From contig NZ_PPHG01000066.1 in the NCBI RefSeq assembly GCF_002904295.1, positions 110,473 through 174,472 on the forward strand: a stretch of DNA of 64,000 bases, read 5' to 3'. Of this stretch, positions 57,766 through 64,000 are shown in pieces. Both the position numbers and the translations under genes were made by a program. Within the stretch, counting starts at the first letter, position 1. Each line of letters begins with the position of its first letter. The stretch comes from Amycolatopsis sp. CA-128772. GTDB lineage: Bacteria > Actinomycetota > Actinomycetes > Mycobacteriales > Pseudonocardiaceae. The notes beneath the pieces were generated by a model. The model was given only the letters and a program-made list of their open reading frames with translations, did no database searches and was not told where the DNA came from.

Positions 57766-57820
57766 TTGACACCCTGTGGCGCGCGTCACTTAAACTGCGG
57801 GAGTTGTGTTAGCGCTAACA
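57766..57820 (+). promoter_or_regulatory. GH43 promoter with perfect LacI-family operator
   Basis: TTGACA (57766-57771), 17 nt, CTTAAA (57789-57794; TAAACT at 57791 is the alternative -10), followed by the 14-bp perfect palindrome TGTTAGCGCTAACA (57807-57820). The operator would cover the transcription start, so repression relieved by a sugar ligand is expected. No LacI-family gene is in the window. Confidence 0.8.
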
Positions 57821-57855
57821 GAAGCCCGGCCCGGGTGCTGCGCAAAGGAGCCGTC

Positions 57856-59292
57856 ATGCTACGACGACGTGGTGTGGTGCTGTCCGTGCTCGTGTTCTTC
57901 ACCGCCCTGCTCGGCGCACCCCCTGCGTCCGCCGCGCCGGTGACGGTGACCAACGGCAGCCAGTTCACCGACACCGGAGGCGCCCTGGTGCACGCCCACG
58001 GCGGCGGGGTGCTCAAGGTGGGTGCGTACTACTACTGGTTCGGCGAAAACCGCAACGCCGACGACACCTTCAAGGCGGTTTCGGTCTACCGGTCGGCCGA
58101 CCTGAAGACGTGGGAGTACCGCAACGACGTCCTGACGCAGTCGTCGGCGGCCGAGCTGGGCCGGGCCAAGATCGAACGGCCGAAGGTCGTCTACAACAGC
58201 TCGACCGGGCAGTACGTGATGTGGATGCACAAGGAGAACGGCGACGACTACGCCGAAGCGCGCGCGGCCGTGGCCACCTCGTCCACAGTGGACGGAAGTT
58301 ATTCCTACCGCGGCAGCTTCCGCCCGCTCGGCGCCCACATGTCGCGGGACATCACGCTGTTCAAGGACGACGACGGAACCGCGTACATGGCCTCCGCGGC
58401 CCGCGACAACGCCGACCTCAACGTGTACCGGCTCACCGCCGACTACACCGGAGTGGCTTCGCTGGTGCAGACGCTGTGGCCGGGCTCGTACCGCGAGGCC
58501 CCGGCGATGTTCAAGCGCAACGGCGTCTACTTCATGGTCACGTCGGCCGCGACGGGCTGGAACCCGAACCAGCAGAAGTACGCCACGGCCACCAGCGTCA
58601 CGGGGACGTGGAGCGGGCTGGCGAACGTCGGGGACTCGACCGGCTACGGCAGCCAGACGGCGTACGTGCTGCCCCTGCAGGGCTCGCAGGCGACTTCGTA
58701 CCTGTACTTGGGTGACCGCTGGGCGGGCGCGTGGCAGCGGCCGGTCAACGAGTCGCGGTACGTCTGGCTGCCACTTTCGTTCCCCAGCGCCACCACGCTT
58801 TCGATGACCTGGTACCCGAAGGTGAGCATTGACGTGGCCACCGGGGTGGTCGCGGGTTCCGGCAGCGGCAGCGCGTACGAAGCGCTGGTCGCCCGGCACA
58901 GCGGCAAGTGCGCGGACATCCCGGGTTCGTCCCGGAACGACGGGGTGGCGCTGACGCAGTACACGTGCAACAACGGCGGGAACCAGCAGTGGAGCGAGGT
59001 CGACCTCGGCAACGGGTACGTGAACCTGATCGCCCGCCACAGCGGCAAGTGCCTCGACGTCGCGGACGCCTCGACGGCGGACGGCGCGGCGGCGGTGCAG
59101 TGGGCGTGCACCGGCGGCACGAACCAGCAGTGGCAGGCGCAGGCGGTCAGCGGCGGGTACGTCCGGTGGGTGGCCCGGCACAGCGGCAAGTGCCTGGACG
59201 TCGTCTCCGGGTCGACGGCGGACAGCGCGGCGGTCAAGCAGTACCCGTGCACGAGCGTGGCCAACCAGCAATGGCTCCGGAAGGCGGCCTGA
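57856..59292 (+). CDS. Secreted GH43-type glycoside hydrolase with ricin-type (CBM13) domain
   Basis: 478 residues; AAAGGAG precedes ATG 57856. Sec signal peptide to 'ASAAP'. Catalytic domain (35-340) resembles GH43 subfamily exo-beta-1,3-galactanases: 'ALVHAHGGGVLKVGAYYYWFGENR', 'IERPKVVYNSSTGQYVMWMH', 'SRDITLFKDDDGTAYM' and 'GSYREAPAMFKRNGVYFMVTS'. The C-terminal 130 residues are three ricin-type repeats, each with 'ARHSGKC.D' and 'QQW'. Likely acts on plant arabinogalactan or similar polymers; specificity is inferred. LacI-type operator upstream. Confidence 0.87.
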   Translation: MLRRRGVVLSVLVFFTALLGAPPASAAPVTVTNGSQFTDTGGALVHAHGGGVLKVGAYYYWFGENRNADDTFKAVSVYRSADLKTWEYRNDVLTQSSAAELGRAKIERPKVVYNSSTGQYVMWMHKENGDDYAEARAAVATSSTVDGSYSYRGSFRPLGAHMSRDITLFKDDDGTAYMASAARDNADLNVYRLTADYTGVASLVQTLWPGSYREAPAMFKRNGVYFMVTSAATGWNPNQQKYATATSVTGTWSGLANVGDSTGYGSQTAYVLPLQGSQATSYLYLGDRWAGAWQRPVNESRYVWLPLSFPSATTLSMTWYPKVSIDVATGVVAGSGSGSAYEALVARHSGKCADIPGSSRNDGVALTQYTCNNGGNQQWSEVDLGNGYVNLIARHSGKCLDVADASTADGAAAVQWACTGGTNQQWQAQAVSGGYVRWVARHSGKCLDVVSGSTADSAAVKQYPCTSVANQQWLRKAA

Positions 59293-59309
59293 ACTGCGCC
59301 TTCCGGCCC

Positions 59310-59338
59310 TTGACGGCCTGAAGCCGGGTCGCTAACTT
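59310..59338 (+). promoter_or_regulatory. Promoter of the GH5 gene
   Basis: TTGACG (59310-59315), exactly 17 nt, TAACTT (59333-59338). The start point near 59345 precedes ATG 59354. Confidence 0.65.
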
Positions 59339-59353
59339 TTGCGAAACTCCTTC

Positions 59354-61123
59354 ATGTTTGGGGCCGCCATCATGCGCATGCTCGTGGCTTTGCTCACCGC
59401 GGTGGCGATGACGTCCGGTGTCGTCGCCTCCGCCGTGGCCGAGGACGTCCCGCAGCACCGGCTGACCGTGCGGGGATCGGCGTTCGTCGACGAGTACGGC
59501 CGGGAAGTGGTGTTGCGCGGCTTCAACGTCTCGGGCGAGACGAAGCTGGCGGAAAACGGTTTCCTGCCATTCGCCAACGCCGCCGACGCGCGCCGCTCGG
59601 CGCGGTCGATGCGGGCCCTGACCGGCGCGAACGCGGTGCGGTTCCCGATCGCGTGGGCCGGGACGCAGCCGGTGCGCGGTCCGGTGAACACGCGGTACCT
59701 GGGCGCGCTGACCGAGCAGCTGAAGGCGTTCCTGGACGAGGGTTTCACGGTGCTGCCGGACTTTCACCAGGACCTGTTCTCCCGCTACCTGTTCAACCGC
59801 GGCAGCTGGTACACCGGCGACGGCGCGCCGAAGTGGGTCGTCGACCTCGGCGGCTACCCGGCGGAGAGCTGCGGCATCTGCGCCCACTGGGGCCAGAACA
59901 TCACCCAGAACGGCGCGGTCCAGGACGCCACGAAGGACTTCTGGCACAACGCCCGCGGCGTCCAGGACGAGTTCGTCGGCCAAGCCGTCCAGACGATGGC
60001 GTACCTGCGGACGAACCTGAGCGCCGCCCAGTTCGCCGGCGTCGCGGGCATGGACCCGTACAACGAGCCGTTCGCCGGGCGCTACGACCAGGGCCAGGAC
60101 AGCAAGGCGTGGGAGCAGAACGTGCTGTGGCCGTTCTTCGAACGCTTCCGCGACGCGATGGATTCGGCCGGCTGGCAGGACAAGCCGGCGTTCGTCGAAC
60201 CGAACATGTTCTGGAACGCCAACATCGCCTTCCAGCTCCACCCGGGCGGCTTCCAGGACACCGGCGCGATGGGCCCGCGGTACGTGTTCAACACGCACTT
60301 CTACGACCAGCTGGCCCAGTCGGGCGTGTTCATGCCGGGCAAGGCGGGCGACGGCCAGTACAGCGCGAGCTTCGGCACGGTCCGCGACCGCGCGACGGCC
60401 CTGGGCACGACGGCGATCGTCACCGAGTTCGGCCACCCGATGACGGGCTACACGTCGGACAAGGCCCCGACGGTGGACAAGGCGATGTACCAGGCCCTGG
60501 ATTCCCGGGTTTCCGGGGCGAACTGGTGGCGGCAGCCGGTGCAGTCGGGCCCGGTGCTCTCGGCCACGCAGTGGCAGTGGGACATCTACAGCGGCCGCCA
60601 CCACGAGCTGATGAACGACAACCCGGACAAGGTCAAAACGGACGGCGACGCCTGGAACGGCGAAGACTTTTCGTCGGCCCGCACGGCGGACGACGGAACG
60701 ATCCAGCTCCGCCAGGACGCACGGCTCCTGGACCGCGTGTACCCGGCAGCGGTGGCGGGCCACACGCTGGCGTTCACGTACGAGGACCGGTCGCGCGACG
60801 GCAGCCAGACGCTGACGTGGAACACGGTGCCCCCGAGTTTGCCTGCGACGGCGGCGCTTACGGGAGCCGGCCGGTACGGAGTGCTGGTGTGGCAGGGGAT
60901 CGCGGCGGGAGCACCGACGGAGCTGCACGTGCCGGCGGGGATGACACCGACGGTGGTGACGGACGTGGTTTCGGTGAACCGGGTGGGTGACCGGCTGCAG
61001 CTGGCGGCGACACCGGGGTTGCACTACGCGCTGATCGCGGAACCTTCGACGGTTCCGGCGGCGGCTCAGCTGGCGGCGGTCCGCGCGGAACTGGCGGCCT
61101 GGGCGCCGACTGCGGTGCAGTAA
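59354..61123 (+). CDS. Secreted GH5-type cellulase family glycosidase (endoglycoceramidase-like)
   Basis: 589 residues from ATG 59354 (ATG 59372 and 59378 are alternatives; no clear ribosome site). Signal peptide to about 'ASAVA'. GH5 barrel: 'LRGFNVSGETKLAENGFLPF', 'AVRFPIAWAGTQP', 'VLPDFHQDLFSRYLF', acid/base in 'MDPYNEPF' (Glu238) and nucleophile in 'IVTEFGHPMTG' (Glu358), followed by 'QWQWDIYSG'. The pattern resembles bacterial endoglycoceramidases and EGC-like galactosidases. A beta-sandwich tail (460-589) follows. Has its own promoter. Confidence 0.85.
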   Translation: MFGAAIMRMLVALLTAVAMTSGVVASAVAEDVPQHRLTVRGSAFVDEYGREVVLRGFNVSGETKLAENGFLPFANAADARRSARSMRALTGANAVRFPIAWAGTQPVRGPVNTRYLGALTEQLKAFLDEGFTVLPDFHQDLFSRYLFNRGSWYTGDGAPKWVVDLGGYPAESCGICAHWGQNITQNGAVQDATKDFWHNARGVQDEFVGQAVQTMAYLRTNLSAAQFAGVAGMDPYNEPFAGRYDQGQDSKAWEQNVLWPFFERFRDAMDSAGWQDKPAFVEPNMFWNANIAFQLHPGGFQDTGAMGPRYVFNTHFYDQLAQSGVFMPGKAGDGQYSASFGTVRDRATALGTTAIVTEFGHPMTGYTSDKAPTVDKAMYQALDSRVSGANWWRQPVQSGPVLSATQWQWDIYSGRHHELMNDNPDKVKTDGDAWNGEDFSSARTADDGTIQLRQDARLLDRVYPAAVAGHTLAFTYEDRSRDGSQTLTWNTVPPSLPATAALTGAGRYGVLVWQGIAAGAPTELHVPAGMTPTVVTDVVSVNRVGDRLQLAATPGLHYALIAEPSTVPAAAQLAAVRAELAAWAPTAVQ

Positions 61124-61255
61124 TCCGTTCTGGACGAATAACTGACAATTTCACCGTGCGTGTCATTCCGGCGGTTTCTGATCGCCCGGTCGTCCCATTT
61201 CGGGCCGGTGGCGTCCGCGATATCGTATCCGGATCGAATCCGGAGGGCGGGAACG

Positions 61256-61591
61256 ATGGGAATCCGACGATTCACGGCGGCTGCGTTGCTCGTGTCGGCC
61301 ACGTGCTGCACGCTGGTGGCACCGGCCGCCCAGGCCGCAACCACGACGAGCTGCGCAAGCGCGATGCAGGACCGGCTGACGTTCCGCGCACTGCGCATGG
61401 CGGGCACGTGCGCGCCCTCGCCCGACCAGGGCGCCCCGTACGTGTTCCACATCGGCACGCTCTGGGCATGGCGGCTCGTCGGCTTGGACGTCCTGCTCGT
61501 CTCGGTCGGCCCGGCAACGGAATCCTGCACGGCGTACCAGCTGCAGACCGACGGTTCCGTTCTGGCGACGGGCTGCAGCTGGGTGCAGTGA
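61256..61591 (+). CDS. Small secreted cysteine-containing protein
   Basis: 111 residues from ATG 61256 with GGAGGG upstream. Signal peptide MGIRRFTAAALLVSATCC... cleaved after 'AAQAA'. The mature ~80 residues have four cysteines ('TSCASAM', 'GTCAPSP', 'ESCTAYQ', 'TGCSWVQ'), probably two disulfides. No family recognised. An inverted repeat TCCGGAT-CGA-ATCCGGA (61228-61244) lies just upstream and overlaps the ribosome-binding region. Confidence 0.7.
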   Translation: MGIRRFTAAALLVSATCCTLVAPAAQAATTTSCASAMQDRLTFRALRMAGTCAPSPDQGAPYVFHIGTLWAWRLVGLDVLLVSVGPATESCTAYQLQTDGSVLATGCSWVQ

Positions 61592-61728
61592 CCGGCTCGC
61601 CCGCAGGGTGGTGTTTCCGAGCTGCCTTCCGGCCGACCTTCCGTTCGCAGGCCTCGGTCGTGCCGGGTTCCGCCCGGGTGAGAACGACCGGCCCGGAGGG
61701 GGCGCAGGGCAGCACGTATGCGCAGGTC

Positions 61729-61734
61729 TACCCT
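61729..61734 (+). promoter_or_regulatory. -10 box of a probable leaderless miaB mRNA
   Basis: TACCCT, 8 nt, ATG 61743. Confidence 0.45.
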
Positions 61735-61742
61735 GGAAGCCG

Positions 61743-63236
61743 ATGACCGAGAACCAGGCACCCAGGGCGTACCAGATCCGCACCTTCGGCTGCCAGATGA
61801 ACGTGCACGACTCCGAGCGCCTCGCCGGGCAGCTCGAGGACGCCGGCTACGTCCCGGCCACCGCCGGGGCCAAGCCCGACCTCATCGTGTTCAACACCTG
61901 CGCCGTGCGGGAGAACGCCGACAACAAGCTGTACGGCACCCTCGGACACCTGCGGCCCGACAAGGTCGCCAACCCCGATCTGCAGATCGCCGTCGGTGGG
62001 TGTCTTGCGCAGAAGGACCGCGGGGAGATCGTCAAACGGGCGCCGTGGGTCGATGTCGTCTTCGGCACCCACAACATCGGGTCGCTGCCCACGCTGCTGG
62101 AGCGCGCCCGGCACAACGCCCAGGCCGAGGTCGAGATCCTCGAGTCGCTCGAAACCTTCCCCTCGACGCTGCCCGCGCGCCGTGAATCGTCGTACGCGAG
62201 CTGGGTGTCCGTTTCGGTCGGGTGCAACAACACCTGCACCTTCTGCATCGTCCCCGCGCTGCGCGGTAAGGAACGCGACCGGCGGCCCGGCGAAATCCTC
62301 GCCGAGGTCGAGGCGCTCGTCGCCGAGGGCGTGCTCGAAGTCACGCTGCTCGGCCAGAACGTGAACTCCTACGGCGTCGAATTCGGCGACCGGCTGGCGT
62401 TCGGCAAGCTGCTGCGCGCCTGCGGCACCGTAGACGGCCTCGAGCGCGTCCGGTTCACCTCGCCGCACCCGGCCGCGTTCACCTCCGACGTCATCGACGC
62501 CATGGCCGCGACGCCGAACGTCTGCCACCAGCTGCACATGCCGCTGCAGTCCGGGTCCGACCGGGTGCTGCGCGAGATGAAGCGCTCCTACCGCTCGGCG
62601 CGCTTCCTGAAGATCCTCGACGAGGTCCGCGCGGTGATGCCGGACGCGGCGATCACCACCGACATCATCGTCGGCTTCCCCGGCGAGACCGAGGAGGACT
62701 TCCAGGCGACCCTGGACGTCGTCGAGCAGGCCCGCTTCTCCAGCGCGTTCACCTTCCAGTACTCGAAGCGCCCCGGCACGCCGGCCGCGACGATGGACGG
62801 CCAGCTGTCGAAGGAGGTCGTGCAGGAGCGCTACGAACGCCTGGTCGAGCTGCAGAACGCGATCTCCTGGGACGAGAACAAGAAGATCGTCGGCCGCCGC
62901 GTCGAGCTGCTCGTCGCCGAGGGCGAGGGCCGCAAGGACGCCGAGACGCAGCGGATGAGCGGCCGCGCCCGCGACGGGCGCCTGGTCCACTTCACGCCGG
63001 CCGGCGAGCGGGTGGACCGCGCGGTCCGCCCCGGTGACGTCGTCGAGACGGTCGTCACCTACGGCGCGCCGCACCACCTGGTGGCCGACGGCGACCTGCT
63101 GTCCCACCGGCGGACGCGGGCCGGCGACAACGCGGAGGCCGGGCTGCGGCCGAAGACGAGCGGTGTCACGCTGGGCCTGCCGGGCTTCGGTGCCCCGGCG
63201 GCCCGGCCCGAACCGGTGAGTGGGTGTGCGCTGTGA
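61743..63236 (+). CDS. miaB: tRNA (N6-dimethylallyladenosine-37) methylthiotransferase MiaB
   Basis: 497 residues. Radical-SAM enzyme that adds a methylthio group to i6A37 of tRNAs reading UNN codons. N-terminal UPF0004 cluster cysteines C17 ('FGCQMN'), C53 ('NTCAVRE') and C87 ('GGCLAQ'); radical-SAM CxxxCxxC at 161-168 ('CNNTCTFC'); then 'LLGQNVNSYG', 'MPLQSGSDRVLREMKRSY', 'TDIIVGFPGETEEDF' and a C-terminal TRAM domain ('GRRVELLVAEGEG...'). Followed by a membrane protein gene with a 4-nt overlap, as with Rv2733c-Rv2732c. Confidence 0.96.
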   Translation: MTENQAPRAYQIRTFGCQMNVHDSERLAGQLEDAGYVPATAGAKPDLIVFNTCAVRENADNKLYGTLGHLRPDKVANPDLQIAVGGCLAQKDRGEIVKRAPWVDVVFGTHNIGSLPTLLERARHNAQAEVEILESLETFPSTLPARRESSYASWVSVSVGCNNTCTFCIVPALRGKERDRRPGEILAEVEALVAEGVLEVTLLGQNVNSYGVEFGDRLAFGKLLRACGTVDGLERVRFTSPHPAAFTSDVIDAMAATPNVCHQLHMPLQSGSDRVLREMKRSYRSARFLKILDEVRAVMPDAAITTDIIVGFPGETEEDFQATLDVVEQARFSSAFTFQYSKRPGTPAATMDGQLSKEVVQERYERLVELQNAISWDENKKIVGRRVELLVAEGEGRKDAETQRMSGRARDGRLVHFTPAGERVDRAVRPGDVVETVVTYGAPHHLVADGDLLSHRRTRAGDNAEAGLRPKTSGVTLGLPGFGAPAARPEPVSGCAL

Positions 63237-63706
63237 CCGAGCCGCGGGGCAACGGCGAGCTGGCCGAACTGGCCGCCGAGATCGACGAGGCGGGCGCGCG
63301 GGCGTCCCGGACGGTGGAGCTGGGCCGCCGCGGGTTCACCATCGCGGTGTTCTCGTTCGTGCTGCTGATCTGCCAGATCCTCCCGTGGGTCGGCGACCAC
63401 GCGGGCTGGCGCGTGCTGGCCGGCGAGGGCGGCGGCATCCCGCAGCTGTTCGCGGCGACGTCCACCGGGGTCGGCATCCTGGCGTCGGCGCTGGCCCTGG
63501 TGACCCGGCGCTGGTGGCTGGCCTGGGTCTGCGCGGCGGGCGGCTGGTTCGCCTCGGTGGACGGGCTGCTGGCCATCTGGTCGCAGCAGTCGTCCCACGC
63601 CCCGGGCTCCGCGGGCGGCGGTCCCGGGATCGGCATGATCATCGCCTTCATCGCGATGATCTGCCTGGCGGTGCAATGGATGCGGACGGCGTTCTCGCGG
63701 TCTTGA
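63233..63706 (+). CDS. Rv2732c family membrane protein
   Basis: 157 residues from GTG 63233, overlapping the miaB stop (GTGA). After a polar N-terminus there are four hydrophobic helices (about 35-55, 75-93, 97-117, 132-152). The conserved position after miaB matches Rv2732c of M. tuberculosis, a membrane protein of unknown function. Translational coupling with miaB suggests co-regulation, not necessarily related function. Confidence 0.85.
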   Translation: MTEPRGNGELAELAAEIDEAGARASRTVELGRRGFTIAVFSFVLLICQILPWVGDHAGWRVLAGEGGGIPQLFAATSTGVGILASALALVTRRWWLAWVCAAGGWFASVDGLLAIWSQQSSHAPGSAGGGPGIGMIIAFIAMICLAVQWMRTAFSRS

Positions 63707-64000
63707 GGACTGGGCTCAGCCGACCGACGCGCAGGGTGAGGGTGCTCGCCGAGTAGGCGGAGCGGCGTCGGCGGCTGTGGGGGCGGGCCCGGCGAGCGCC
63801 AGGCCGACCACGGCCGCCGCTGCTGAGCCGCTGCCGCAGGGGCCGCCGCCGCAGAGCCGACGCGCGGGTGAGGGTGCTCGCCGAGTAGCCGGGCGTGGGG
63901 GCGGGCCCGGCGAGCGCCAGGCCGACCACGGCCGCCGCCGCAGGGCTGTCGCTACTGGGCTGCCGCAGCAGGGTTGCCGCAGCAGAGCCGCCGCAGCAGA
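63707..64000. other. Non-coding right end
   Basis: Beyond the membrane gene stop there is no credible gene to the window edge. The stretch holds the direct repeats and further GCCGC/GCAGCAG-rich sequence. Frames across it are repeat-derived and lack ribosome sites. Confidence 0.5.
63734..63938 (+). repeat. GC-rich direct repeat cluster at the right edge
   Basis: Two identical blocks recur. A 23-bp block (GGGTGAGGGTGCTCGCCGAG followed by TAG) is at 63734-63756 and 63866-63888. A 44-bp block starting GTGGGGGCGGGCCCGGCGAG is at 63777-63820 and 63895-63938. The spacer between blocks is 20 nt in the first copy and 6 nt in the second, so the copies have diverged by a small deletion or insertion. 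Confidence 0.85.

Noticed and set aside
63224..63232. Upstream start for the membrane protein after miaB
   Set aside because: The GTG at 63233 overlaps the miaB stop as GTGA, the coupling used repeatedly in this window, and upstream codons lie inside miaB.
63648..63929. Minus-strand frame across the right-edge repeats
   Set aside because: Built from the direct repeats and the antisense of the membrane gene end. It has no ribosome site and no recognisable domain.
1..64000. Searched by eye for CRISPR arrays, tRNA/rRNA genes, transposases and attachment sites
   Set aside because: The only repeats are hairpin-type or short direct repeats without regular spacers. No transposase, integrase or tRNA sequence was recognised.

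Overview
This window is very GC-rich, high-density actinobacterial chromosome. Gene content and order point to the Pseudonocardiaceae, most likely Amycolatopsis or a close relative. The pointers are an Rv2175c-type gene, idsA, metF and a SAV_6107-type HEPN gene at the left; DUF3046-recA-recX in the middle; miaB followed by an Rv2732c-type membrane gene at the right; mycothiol- and F420-linked enzymes; a regulator/DUF397 pair; and many starts with a TAnnnT box 5-8 nt upstream of ATG or GTG (leaderless mRNAs). No tRNA, rRNA, CRISPR array or intact insertion sequence was seen. Species assignment is inference.

Left part (1-15.4 kb): end of an Rv2175c-type DNA-binding protein; a divergent MFS exporter / CGNR zinc-finger regulator pair sharing a perfect inverted repeat; an F420-type oxidoreductase; a polyprenyl synthase plus phytoene-desaturase-like pair; a MerB-like protein; metF; a DUF885 hydrolase; an EamA exporter behind a leader with a tiny upstream ORF; a GNAT/YbaK pair; a LexA-boxed HEPN gene overlapping a mycothiol-dependent isomerase-family gene; a VOC protein; an ACT-GNAT fusion; and peptide deformylase.

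Middle (15.6-39.1 kb): a minus-strand block in which a four-carbon sugar-acid catabolic set (kinase, PdxA2-type dehydrogenase, MFS importer, DeoR regulator) overlaps head to tail with the giant helicase lhr. Next come a membrane-anchored Hsp70-like protein, DUF3046, recA (LexA box plus a PafBC-type promoter) and recX; an MFS/PEP-dikinase-like pair; Entner-Doudoroff edd-eda; and a mycobacterial Sdh1-type succinate dehydrogenase operon with a strong terminator.

Right part (39.1-64 kb): a decayed Mrr-like restriction gene and a truncated acetyltransferase, an amidohydrolase, an XRE/DUF397 pair, DUF4037-YoaK-GNAT, an SDR enzyme, the gluABCD-type glutamate ABC transporter divergent from a TctDE-like two-component system with an orphan TAXI lipoprotein, and a deletion scar joining two gene remnants. 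Then follows a secreted hydrolase region: Tat-exported PAP2 phosphatase, phosphodiesterase, pseudokinase, and GH43 and GH5 enzymes with LacI-type operators. The window closes with miaB, a membrane protein and a GC-rich direct repeat. About 33 kb separate recX from miaB, which lie close together in mycobacteria.
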